DNA from: Candidatus Latescibacterota bacterium | GTDB taxonomy: Bacteria > Latescibacterota > UBA2968 > UBA8231 | DNA: 64,000 nt | Direction of reading: 5' to 3' | Assembly: GCA_022827835.1 (NCBI GenBank) | Contig: JAJEIO010000001.1 | Location: 56,733-120,732 of the forward strand | Shown: positions 52,104-60,101 of the stretch, piece by piece | How the letters are laid out: each line of letters begins with the position of its first letter | Numbering within the stretch: position 1 is the stretch's first letter | Translations under genes and position numbers: made by a program | The notes under the pieces: generated by a model | The model's input: the letters and a program-made list of their open reading frames with translations, nothing else | The model's database searches: none | What the model was told of the DNA's origin: nothing

Positions 52104-52822
52104 AGAAAAAGGTGTTGCTGTTGGGGGCCTCGGGGATGATCGCCCCCGATCTGCTGCCCGGTCTCGAAGATACGTACGATGTGACGTTGGCTGACGTTGC
52201 TCCGCACCCGGATGGCAAGCCCATCGTGCATTGCGATGTGTCGTCGCGGGAGCAAGTGAGGGACGCGGCTGCGGGCATGGACGCGATTATGAATTTCACG
52301 GTCGTGCGCGATCATCCCGAGGAGAGCTTTCACGTCAATATGCGTGGGGCGCTCAATGTGATGCAGGCTGCGGTTGAGCACGGGATCAAAAAGGTGATTC
52401 ACTCCGGCCCGCAATTCGTCCGCCGCACGTATGACCACGACTTTGACATTGAGGATGTGCCGCCGGTTTTGACGACGGGTTATTACTGCCTGACGAAGGG
52501 ACTGGCGAGCGAGATTTGCCGCACGTATGCGCGGGCACATGGCATTCAGACGATCAGCTTTTTGTTCAATGGCTTGGGGCCGCGGCCGACGACGCAAAGC
52601 ACCGGGGATTTTCCGCCCTTTACGGTGGTGTGGGAGGACTTGCATCAGGCCTGTCGGCTGGCGTTGGAAATTCCACAAGTGCCGGATTGCTTTCAGGAGT
52701 TCAACTTGCTTAGCTGGGAAGGGCACGGCAAGTACAATGTCGATAAGGCCCGGCGCATCTTGGGCTTTGAGCCGACGGAGCGCTGGGAGCGATATTTTGC
52801 GCGCAATGTAAATGACCACTAA
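52100..52822 (+). CDS. NAD-dependent epimerase/dehydratase-type SDR
   Basis: A 240-residue extended SDR with GASGMIAP as the nucleotide loop, the segment HGIKKVIHSGPQFV, and an intact catalytic YxxxK in YYCLTKGLASE. GTG 52100 overlaps the stop of the upstream paralogue by 4 bases. It is shorter than typical sugar-nucleotide epimerases (about 310 residues). The C-terminal part (KYNVDKARRILGFEPTE) matches the usual end of the family. It probably acts on the same catabolic intermediate as its neighbours. Confidence 0.8.
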   Translation: MKKKVLLLGASGMIAPDLLPGLEDTYDVTLADVAPHPDGKPIVHCDVSSREQVRDAAAGMDAIMNFTVVRDHPEESFHVNMRGALNVMQAAVEHGIKKVIHSGPQFVRRTYDHDFDIEDVPPVLTTGYYCLTKGLASEICRTYARAHGIQTISFLFNGLGPRPTTQSTGDFPPFTVVWEDLHQACRLALEIPQVPDCFQEFNLLSWEGHGKYNVDKARRILGFEPTERWERYFARNVNDH

Positions 52823-52839
52823 AGATTAGGAGCTTTTCC

Positions 52840-53634
52840 ATGAGTGAAATCGTCGCAGATACAGCCCAAATCCCCGAATTGGAAGATCAGCTCGACGCGC
52901 TCGATCGGCACGGCTTTCTATTGGTGCGTAACGCGCTGCCCGAGGACGTGGTGCTGGCTTGGCGGGAGTGCTTGGTGCGGAAGTACGAGCGGCGGGAATG
53001 GGACATTAGCAATGAGGTCGGTAATGTGGCTTTTGACCATCTACTGGAGCAGGAACCTGGACTGGCTCAGCCCATGGTCGGCCACCCTTCGGTCGCGCCG
53101 TATTTGCAGGCCATGCTCGGGCGGCAATGTCAGTTGCGGAGCTTTCGGGCGCATATCAATCCGGGGGCTTATACTCAAGAGTGGCACAAGGATTTTGGCT
53201 ATTATTGGGACGCGCCCGACGAGGCGCGACACGCGCTGCGGCCCCTGTGCATAAACACTACGTTTTACCTGACGGACAACGCGCCAGAGACCGGGCGCTT
53301 GACCTTCATCAACAACTTCTGCCACAACGCCCTGCCGGAGAAAATTCGCCACCTAGGCGGGTACAATTCCGACAACCCCTTTTACCAGTGGTGCGAGCGG
53401 CAAGAGCACATCCATCTGCATCCCATGACCGGCGACGCGGTGGTATTTTTCAGCCACATCCCGCACCAAGGTGCCAAGCTAAAGGAAGATGCCGACGCGC
53501 CCATCCGCTGCAACGTGGTGCTGCACTACCAGCAGACGCCCATGTTTCCGGGGATTCCCTTTGTCAGTTCGCCGCTGCCGGCTATTGACGCGCTCGGGTA
53601 CAACGGGACTTTTCCATTTGCCGAGGGGCGCTAG
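52840..53634 (+). CDS. Phytanoyl-CoA dioxygenase (PhyH) family enzyme
   Basis: A 264-residue Fe(II)/2-oxoglutarate-dependent oxygenase. The iron ligands are H116 and D118 (EWHKDFG) and a distal His in FFSHIPHQGAKL, followed by an Arg that would bind 2-oxoglutarate (APIRCNVVLHY). The bacterial PhyH family hydroxylates varied small molecules, and the substrate is unknown. It follows the two SDR genes by 17 bases, part of a run of catabolic genes that includes two more PhyH members. Confidence 0.8.
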   Translation: MSEIVADTAQIPELEDQLDALDRHGFLLVRNALPEDVVLAWRECLVRKYERREWDISNEVGNVAFDHLLEQEPGLAQPMVGHPSVAPYLQAMLGRQCQLRSFRAHINPGAYTQEWHKDFGYYWDAPDEARHALRPLCINTTFYLTDNAPETGRLTFINNFCHNALPEKIRHLGGYNSDNPFYQWCERQEHIHLHPMTGDAVVFFSHIPHQGAKLKEDADAPIRCNVVLHYQQTPMFPGIPFVSSPLPAIDALGYNGTFPFAEGR

Positions 53635-53668
53635 GATTTCAACGTCATTTTAGAAAAGGAGAACGCTT

Positions 53669-54580
53669 ATGCGTCACTTTACTCGCACCCCCCATTACAG
53701 CGGGCCGGACGACCCAGAAATCGGCCAGGTGCGCGGCACCTTGGCGCTCGGAGAAACCGTCATAATCGAGACCACTGGCGGAGCGGACAACGACTTTGAA
53801 GCGGCCGGGGAGACTCGCGCCGGCATGATTACTTCTGGGGAGAGCCATCGCCGCTACGCCCGCCCCGGTGGCCCCTTTCTCATCGAGGGCATTGAGCCGG
53901 ACGATTGGGTGGCCATCGAAATCATCGATATCGAGGTCGGCCCCTATGGCTTCTATCGCAACGGCGGTCCCAATTGGGGCAATTGGCGCTGCGTGGCACC
54001 GGTGCGCGACGGGCTAATCCACTTTCCGCCGGATTTTGTCGTGCCGGTGCGGCCCATGATCGGCGTCGTCCAGCTCGAATCGTGGGCACCCAACGCCATA
54101 GATCACGGCGGCAACATGGATTTCAATGCCATTCAGCCCGGCAGCACCGTCCACATCCGCGCGCAAAAGCCTGGGGGATTACTCTCGCTGGGCGATGTCC
54201 ATGCGCGCATGGGCGACGGCGAGTTGACTGGGGCGGGGGTCGAGATCGACTCGGCCATCACGCTCAAGGTGGATCGCTCGCCCGGATTCCCGAACAGCAG
54301 TCCCGTGGTCGAGACCACTAGGGTCGTGGAAGACGCTGAGGAATATCTCACTAGCGCGCGCGCAGAAGAGTGGGGCGACGCGCTCAAAGCGGCGTGGCTC
54401 GAAATGGTGGCTCTGATTTGCGACCGCTACGACACCACGTACGAATACGCCAACATGATCGTCGGCACCATTGGGGACGCGCGCCCGGGTTTTGCCACTG
54501 GCTACATGGGCGGGTACGCGACCTGTCAGATCGCAGTGACTAAGAAGCTGCGGCGCACGGGCGAGCCGTACCGGGCCTAG
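53669..54580 (+). CDS. Acetamidase/formamidase-family amidohydrolase
   Basis: A 303-residue FmdA/AmdA-family enzyme that usually hydrolyses formamide or short amides to the acid and ammonia. Family parts are GGPFLIEGIEPDDWVAIEI, the metal-site-like AIDHGGNMDFNAI and the GDVHARMGDGELTGAGVEI segment. It is cytosolic, with no signal peptide. ATG 53669 follows AAAGGAGAA. It lies between two PhyH genes, so it may act after oxidation of an N-containing substrate, as an inference. Confidence 0.85.
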   Translation: MRHFTRTPHYSGPDDPEIGQVRGTLALGETVIIETTGGADNDFEAAGETRAGMITSGESHRRYARPGGPFLIEGIEPDDWVAIEIIDIEVGPYGFYRNGGPNWGNWRCVAPVRDGLIHFPPDFVVPVRPMIGVVQLESWAPNAIDHGGNMDFNAIQPGSTVHIRAQKPGGLLSLGDVHARMGDGELTGAGVEIDSAITLKVDRSPGFPNSSPVVETTRVVEDAEEYLTSARAEEWGDALKAAWLEMVALICDRYDTTYEYANMIVGTIGDARPGFATGYMGGYATCQIAVTKKLRRTGEPYRA

Positions 54581-54595
54581 GCCGGGGGAAGCTGC

Positions 54596-55408
54596 ATGGC
54601 AACACCATTGCAAATCAAGCAATACCGCGAGCAGGGTTACTTCATCTCTGACGACGCGATTTCCCCAGACATGCTAGCGGCCTTGGAGGCTGGTGCGCGG
54701 CGCGCGGTGGAAAAGGTGCGCTCCGGCGCGGTGGTGGCTACGGCTGAGCGGATTAGCATTGGCGGTCCGGGTGTGGAGCCGCGCCACGTCTTGGGCTTGA
54801 TCGCGCCCGAGTTTGGCGAGCCGATCTTTGCCGAGTATCTCATGTCCGAGCCGGTGGAGAGCTACGTACGCGCCTTAGTGGGCGGCCCGTTGCGCTTGGG
54901 CTGGGTGGCGCTGATTGTCCTGTGTGGCCCGACGGAATACGACACGGGCTGGCATCGCGACTTTGGCCAAGAGGAACGCGACGGCAGTCGGGAGGTGGAG
55001 TTGGAGATTCTGGGCCGCTATCGCAAGAACTTGGTCAAGTGGCACTTGGCCTTGGTGGACGATGCCTGCTTGTGGCTGGTGCCGGGCAGCCAGCGCCGCT
55101 ACCGCACCGAGCAGGAGCGCGAAGTGCTGATTAACAACCGCAAGGGTGACGTGCCCCATGCACAACAAATCGTGCTGCAAAAGGGGCAGACCATTTTCTG
55201 GAACGGCAATACCATTCATCGGGGCCGCTTGCCTGCTGGCGTGAACGAGCGGCTGACCCTGACGGGCGCATTAGTTAAGCACGAAGAAGATCAGCGCGAA
55301 GTCCTCGACGAACGCTTCCGCTGGCAACTGGCCGACAATGTGCGGGCCGGGCTGCCCGTGCGGATGCAGGACTACTACGATCGCTGGCGTCAGGTGCAGG
55401 ACTTTTAG
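54596..55408 (+). CDS. Phytanoyl-CoA dioxygenase (PhyH) family enzyme
   Basis: A 270-residue Fe(II)/2-oxoglutarate oxygenase with the iron ligands H120 and D122 (TGWHRDFG), a distal His in TIHRGRLPAG and a following Arg (NERLTLTGAL). It differs clearly from the PhyH at 52840, so they are not recent duplicates. It is 15 bases after the formamidase gene and converges on the enolase-superfamily gene. The substrate is unknown. Confidence 0.82.
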   Translation: MATPLQIKQYREQGYFISDDAISPDMLAALEAGARRAVEKVRSGAVVATAERISIGGPGVEPRHVLGLIAPEFGEPIFAEYLMSEPVESYVRALVGGPLRLGWVALIVLCGPTEYDTGWHRDFGQEERDGSREVELEILGRYRKNLVKWHLALVDDACLWLVPGSQRRYRTEQEREVLINNRKGDVPHAQQIVLQKGQTIFWNGNTIHRGRLPAGVNERLTLTGALVKHEEDQREVLDERFRWQLADNVRAGLPVRMQDYYDRWRQVQDF

Positions 55409-55419
55409 CGATAAGCGCG

Positions 55420-56655
55420 TCAGTCGGCGCGGAAGACGCCTTCCTTTTTGACGCGGTCGTGGACTTTGGCGAACTCGGTCGATCCGTCGTCTTCCCAAAT
55501 CGAGGCACGGAAGCCGCGGTCAACGCCCTCCTGATGGCCGGTAATGCTGGTGGGGGAGATGTAGGACGGGCCGTAGTACGTGTGTCCGCCGGGCATCTGC
55601 AAGACGCCGACGTGGGTGGGACGCTCGACGAGCGATTGGGACGCTAGCCGCGCTAGGGCGTCCTCATCGACTGTAAAGCCCAAGCCCGGTCCGTTGGGTA
55701 CGGGGGAGGCTCCATCGACGACGGGAATGGTTTCGGTGGTGTAGTCTTCGGCGTACTGGTCGTCGAGGTTGATCGAGTGGGCCGTGTGGGTCGGCAGCAC
55801 CGAAGCCATGTGCATGGCCATAGCCTTGCCTAGCGTACCCCCTTCAAATTGCAGTAGAACTTGCACATTGGCCCGGCCACAGGCCCAGCCAGCGGCCATG
55901 GTGTCTTCGAGGGTGCCGCCGATCATATACATGTCGGCGAGACCGTAGATCAGTTCTTGGACGCCGCCCAAGGGCGTGCCGTGCATGATTAGCGGCAGAC
56001 TGGTCTGCTGGCGCAGGCGTTTCCAGCCATCGATGTCCTTTTTGTCGAGCGGGTCTTCGATGTAGCCGACGATGGGGAAATTTCTTTCGAGTTCGGCGAT
56101 GATCGGCAGTGCGCTGCCGAGGCTGCGGTTGTGGTTGAAGTCGTAGTGGATGCGGAAGCTCTCCGGGGCGACTTCTGTGGCCAGCCGGGTCTGCTCGAAG
56201 ACGTCGTGGTAGGTGCAGGTGTGGATTTTGAAGACGCGGTAGCCCTCGGCCGCGGCGCGTTTGATCTCGTCGCGGAAGACCTCTGGGGAGGCGGGGCGGG
56301 TCCAGGCGGCCACGGCGATGGCGTTGCGCTTTTTCTGGCCGAGGAGTTTGTGGACGGGCAGGTCGAGGTGTTTGCCCATGGCGTCGTACAGGGCGCAGAG
56401 CAGGCCCGAGGGGACGGTGGAGCGATGGTCGTTGATGAAGTCGAAGGGGCTGAGGCCAACAAACTGGGCGACGGCATCGCGGGATGGTTTGGCGTAGGGG
56501 CGCACCCGCATGTCGCCGTAGCCGGTGATGCCGGCGTCGGTGTGGACTTTGTACACAACGCGGCAGTCGATGCCGTAGAGATCGACGCGGCGCTCGGCGT
56601 AGCGGCTGGCCAGCTTGGGAAAGATGGGGATGACTTCGATGTCGGTGATTTTCAT
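55420..56655 (-). CDS. Mandelate racemase/muconate lactonizing (enolase superfamily) enzyme
   Basis: A 411-residue enolase-superfamily enzyme. The N-terminal capping domain includes YGIDCRVVYKVHTDAGITGYGD. In the barrel, the base motif is FKIHTC, and metal ligands are D in HYDFNHNRS and E in GYIEDPLD, followed by MHGTPLG. The KxK motif of many members reads KxH, which suggests a sugar-acid dehydratase or other non-MLE activity, but the reaction is not certain. An AAGGAG box precedes ATG 56655. It is divergent from the CehA/McbA-type gene at 56839. Confidence 0.83.
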   Translation of the reverse strand: MKITDIEVIPIFPKLASRYAERRVDLYGIDCRVVYKVHTDAGITGYGDMRVRPYAKPSRDAVAQFVGLSPFDFINDHRSTVPSGLLCALYDAMGKHLDLPVHKLLGQKKRNAIAVAAWTRPASPEVFRDEIKRAAAEGYRVFKIHTCTYHDVFEQTRLATEVAPESFRIHYDFNHNRSLGSALPIIAELERNFPIVGYIEDPLDKKDIDGWKRLRQQTSLPLIMHGTPLGGVQELIYGLADMYMIGGTLEDTMAAGWACGRANVQVLLQFEGGTLGKAMAMHMASVLPTHTAHSINLDDQYAEDYTTETIPVVDGASPVPNGPGLGFTVDEDALARLASQSLVERPTHVGVLQMPGGHTYYGPSYISPTSITGHQEGVDRGFRASIWEDDGSTEFAKVHDRVKKEGVFRAD

Positions 56656-56838
56656 CTTGGACGGCTCCTTGATGGGCGGGGAAGGCGGTTGGCGGCCAAG
56701 TTACGGGAGGGGGAGAGGAGACGCAAGCGTTGAGCGACGTTGATTGGCTAGGTGGGATGCGTCCATTCTTTTTGCACAAGTCGGTCCCCCAAACCATTTT
56801 ATCAGCCTAATTGCAAGACCACTTTAAAGGAGGAGATC

Positions 56839-59322
56839 ATGGGCACCTACACACCGCTGGATTTGAACGCGCTGTACAACGCCGGATTAGATCTCTTAGG
56901 AGGCCAAGGGCCGCTCGGCGCACAAAGCTTTCGCGGATTGCCCTTTGCGCTCGGTAGCGACGCTGGGTGCTGTCTGATCGCCTGCGGTGGGGAGCACTCC
57001 GGTGTGGAAATTCCGGTTGGTCGTCGGGCGACTTGGATGATTGTGGCGCATCGCCTGTTGGAGTCGCGGATCGCCGACAACGGGCCGCTGGCGACGCTGG
57101 TAGCTGAATACGCGCTGCACTACGAGGACGGGGATGTGCTCAAGGTGCCCGTGCGCGACCGCTTTGAAATCTCGACTGTGCCGTCGTCGTATGGTGGCAC
57201 GCCGTTTGTGGCGGTGCCGGATACGAACGATCAGCTCTTGCCGCGCACCGAAGGTCCGTGGGACATGGCCGGGCGTCGCCAGACCGAGGTCGATGGCGGT
57301 CGCGCGCAGCACTACGTGCTCTGGGCGTGGCCGAATCCACACCCGGACAAGGGCTTGGAAAAAATCGCCATCGAGGCTGCGGGACCGGCCTTTGTCGTCG
57401 GCGGGATCACTCTGAGCGACTTGGACGAAGAGCCGATCTGCCGCGAGGGCACGCGCGAGGTCATCATCACCCTGCCGCAAGAGGAGGACGCGCGCGAGTC
57501 CGCCGCTCTCGAAGTGGAAGTTGATCGGGGCGTTGCGACCTACCCCTACCCATTGCCGGAGGATACTGCCGAGGATTTTCTCGACGGACGCAAGGGGTGG
57601 GGGGAAGCTCAAAACGAGGGGAGCAGTCCTTCATACGTGGAAATAGCCGCCAATCCTTCGGCTACCGTGCAGGTCAAGCGAGATGGGGAAGTTTTGGGCG
57701 AGACTAGTTGGGGCGAGGTGCGGCAGCAGGGCCGCGTAGAGGCTTCGCCGCGAGTGCGGCTGGAGGTGGTGGAGCGCGGGCGCAACTGGGTGCACACCAA
57801 GGTCATTGACGACGCCACAGGGAAACCCGCGCCCTGCCGCGTCCACTTCCGCTCGCCAGAGGGCATCCCCTACGCTCCGCACGGCCACCACGCCCACGTC
57901 AACTCCAACATGGGGACTTGGCACTTCGATGTGGGCGGCGATGTGCGCTTGGGGCAGATCACGTATGCGTACATCGACGGCACCTGCCAAGGGTGGCTGC
58001 CGCGCGGCGAGGTGATCGTGGATGTGGCGCGTGGCTACGAATACGAGCCGCTGCGCACTAAGGTGGAGATTGAACCAGGCCAGCGCACCTTGGAGCTGCG
58101 ATTGAAGCGCTGGCGGCAGATGAACGAGGAAGGCTGGTACAGCGGCGACTCACACGTGCATTTCCTGTCGGCGCAGGGCAGCCTCACTGAGGCGCAGGGC
58201 GAGGATTTGAACGTGGTCAACCTGCTGCAATCGCAATGGGGTGGGTTGTTTACCAATACCGAGGAATTTACCGGCGGCGAGATGGCCACGGCCAATGGCG
58301 ATCACATTGTCTATGTGTCCCAGGAGAATAGGCAGCACTTTTTGGGGCATCTGATCCTCATGGGGCTGAAGGAGCCGGTGATGCCGTGGTGCTCGGACGG
58401 CCCGGGAGAAGCCGAGTTGGGCGGGACGCTTGAAGTGCCTATGGCCGAGTGGGCCGACCGTTGCCGGGAGCAGGGCGGTAGCGTGGTGATCCCGCATTTG
58501 CCCAGCCCCAACGGCGAGCCAGCCGCCCTGATTGCCACCGGACGTGCCGACGCAGTGGAGATGCTGCGGCACGGGACGTACATGCACGGCGAGTACTACC
58601 GCTACCTCAATTGTGGCTACAAGCTGCCGTTGGTCGGCGGTACGGATAAAATGAGCAGCGACGTGCCGGTGGGGATCTATCGCACCTACGTGCAAATTCC
58701 CAAGGACGAGCCGTTCACCTATGACAACTGGTGCAAGTACATGGCTGCGGGCCGCACCTTCCACAGCGGCGGTCCGCTGATCCGCTTCAGCGTCGATGGC
58801 CACGAGGTGGGGGACACGGTGCAGTTACCGGGCAATGGCGGCACGGTGGAGGTGCTTGCCGAGGCCGAGTCAGTGGTACCGATCCACACGCTGGAAGTGG
58901 TGCAGGAGGGGCGGGTGGTAGCGTCTAGCGAGGATTCCAAGGGGGGGCGCAAGTTGAGCCTGAAAGCCGAGGTAAAGGTGGAGGGCCACTCGTGGCTGGC
59001 GGCGCGGTGTAGCGGGCCGGGCTACGAGCAGAGTGTGCCGCACTTTGATGGCTGGGGTCGAGGGATCATGGCGCACACCTCGCCGGTGTATCTGGCCTGT
59101 GGCGGCGAGTGGTGGATGTTCAACCAAGAGACGGCGCAGTACATGCTGACCTTAGTGGACGGCTCACTGCACTACATCCGCCACAACAGCCGTCTGCATC
59201 TGCGCGACGATATTACGCACCACCACGGCGAGGAGGATCACCTCGCCTATCTGGAGCGGCCCTTCCTCCAGGCGCGGGAGGCGATTCATCGCCGGATGCA
59301 CCAGTTGGGCGTGCCGCACTGA
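56839..59322 (+). CDS. CehA/McbA-family (PHP-like) metallohydrolase
   Basis: An 827-residue protein. The first half is beta-rich and unassigned (TYTPLDLNALYNAGLDLL, then NWVHTKVIDDATGKPAPCRVHFRS). The second half has a PHP-like metal site: YSGDSHVHF near 433-441, VSQENRQHFLGH, VVIPHLPSP and the late GGTDKMS. CehA and McbA are carbamate hydrolases; the substrate here is unknown. ATG 56839 has AAAGGAGGAG in front. It is a paralogue of the gene at 60102-62594, the two being separated by a toxin-antitoxin pair. Confidence 0.72.
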   Translation: MGTYTPLDLNALYNAGLDLLGGQGPLGAQSFRGLPFALGSDAGCCLIACGGEHSGVEIPVGRRATWMIVAHRLLESRIADNGPLATLVAEYALHYEDGDVLKVPVRDRFEISTVPSSYGGTPFVAVPDTNDQLLPRTEGPWDMAGRRQTEVDGGRAQHYVLWAWPNPHPDKGLEKIAIEAAGPAFVVGGITLSDLDEEPICREGTREVIITLPQEEDARESAALEVEVDRGVATYPYPLPEDTAEDFLDGRKGWGEAQNEGSSPSYVEIAANPSATVQVKRDGEVLGETSWGEVRQQGRVEASPRVRLEVVERGRNWVHTKVIDDATGKPAPCRVHFRSPEGIPYAPHGHHAHVNSNMGTWHFDVGGDVRLGQITYAYIDGTCQGWLPRGEVIVDVARGYEYEPLRTKVEIEPGQRTLELRLKRWRQMNEEGWYSGDSHVHFLSAQGSLTEAQGEDLNVVNLLQSQWGGLFTNTEEFTGGEMATANGDHIVYVSQENRQHFLGHLILMGLKEPVMPWCSDGPGEAELGGTLEVPMAEWADRCREQGGSVVIPHLPSPNGEPAALIATGRADAVEMLRHGTYMHGEYYRYLNCGYKLPLVGGTDKMSSDVPVGIYRTYVQIPKDEPFTYDNWCKYMAAGRTFHSGGPLIRFSVDGHEVGDTVQLPGNGGTVEVLAEAESVVPIHTLEVVQEGRVVASSEDSKGGRKLSLKAEVKVEGHSWLAARCSGPGYEQSVPHFDGWGRGIMAHTSPVYLACGGEWWMFNQETAQYMLTLVDGSLHYIRHNSRLHLRDDITHHHGEEDHLAYLERPFLQAREAIHRRMHQLGVPH

Positions 59323-59329
59323 ATTTCAA

Positions 59330-59653
59330 TCAGGCTTTTTGTTTTTCCCGCACCAACGGCTCGATAGAAAGTCTGAAGCCGAGGCTGTTGAGGATTTTCT
59401 CCAGTGTATCTATCCGCGGATTGCCCTCTCGCGATAGAGCCTTGTATATGTGGGCGCGGTTCAGGTTAGTCTGCTGGGCCAATTTCCCTAGACCGCCTTG
59501 GGCTACAGCGATGTCCTTGAGCGCGAGCAGTAAGGCCGAGGTATTATGGTCTGCGGCGTATTCCTCTAAAGCTACTTCGAGGTACGCTTGGGCTCGTTCT
59601 GGATCGCGGAGGAATTCAAGGTGGTGCTTTTCAAAGGGGATAGACGCTTTCAT
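59330..59653 (-). CDS. HigA-like addiction-module antitoxin (HI1420 type)
   Basis: A 107-residue XRE-like antitoxin of the HI1420 group. The helix-turn-helix lies in VAQGGLGKLAQQTNLNRAHIYKALSREGNPRIDTLEKILNSLG. Its ATG overlaps the toxin stop by 4 bases (59650-59653), and the order is toxin first, as in HigBA systems. It should bind its own promoter and neutralise the toxin encoded upstream. Confidence 0.88.
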   Translation of the reverse strand: MKASIPFEKHHLEFLRDPERAQAYLEVALEEYAADHNTSALLLALKDIAVAQGGLGKLAQQTNLNRAHIYKALSREGNPRIDTLEKILNSLGFRLSIEPLVREKQKA

Positions 59654-59976
59654 TGGGAACGCTCCTTGTAGTCGGCTAGATGGGCTTTGGCCTGCTCAAT
59701 GTCTCTGTGCTGTGTGCTTTTATCGCCACCGCAGAGCAATAGTATGATGGTGTGCTCTAAACGGACGAAGTAGATCCGAAAACCAGGACCAAAGTCAAGG
59801 CGTAGTTCGGAGACTCCTCCACCGACAGGTCGATGGTCGCCCAAAAGGCCCAAACTCAAACGGCGAAGACGGGCTTCTATGCGAGCTTGGGTGCGAATGT
59901 CTCGCAGCGTACGGAACCATTCAGTGAAAGGCTGCTTGCCGTTTGGGGCTACGTAGATTTCAACGGTGAATTCCAT
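59650..59976 (-). CDS. RelE/HigB-like toxin (HI1419 type)
   Basis: A 108-residue toxin of the phage-derived Gp49/HI1419 group in the RelE/ParE superfamily. The core reads FTEWFRTLRDIRTQARIEARLRRLSLG, GGGVSELRLDFGPGFRIYFVR and IILLLCGGDKSTQHRDIEQAKAHL, all well conserved and complete. The expected activity is ribosome-dependent mRNA cleavage. It sits with its antitoxin between two CehA/McbA paralogues. Confidence 0.9.
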   Translation of the reverse strand: MEFTVEIYVAPNGKQPFTEWFRTLRDIRTQARIEARLRRLSLGLLGDHRPVGGGVSELRLDFGPGFRIYFVRLEHTIILLLCGGDKSTQHRDIEQAKAHLADYKERSQ

Positions 59977-59983
59977 TGGATTT

Positions 59984-60012
59984 AGTGTACGTTATAACGA
60001 ACAATTTGTAAA
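59984..60012 (-). promoter_or_regulatory. Promoter with palindrome for the HigBA-type operon
   Basis: On the minus strand TTTACA (60012-60007) and TACACT (59989-59984) are 17 bases apart. The palindrome CGTTATAACG (59990-59999) lies in the spacer, touching the -10 box, a good site for antitoxin autorepression. The same operator-in-spacer design is seen at the XRE/PIN operon (43589). Confidence 0.55.
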
Positions 60013-60043
60013 TACATCTTGGGCTTACTGCACTGAATCTACC

Positions 60044-60072
60044 TTGCTTATGGATTTTAGTGGAGATATATT
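60044..60072 (+). promoter_or_regulatory. Promoter for the second CehA/McbA-type gene
   Basis: TTGCTT (60044-60049) and TATATT (60067-60072) are 17 bases apart, 4/6 and 5/6 to consensus. Transcription would begin near 60079, 15 bases ahead of the AGGAAG ribosome-binding site and the ATG at 60102/60105. Confidence 0.5.
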
Positions 60073-60101
60073 GAGCGGCCATTCACCTGAGAAAGGAAGC
60101 T

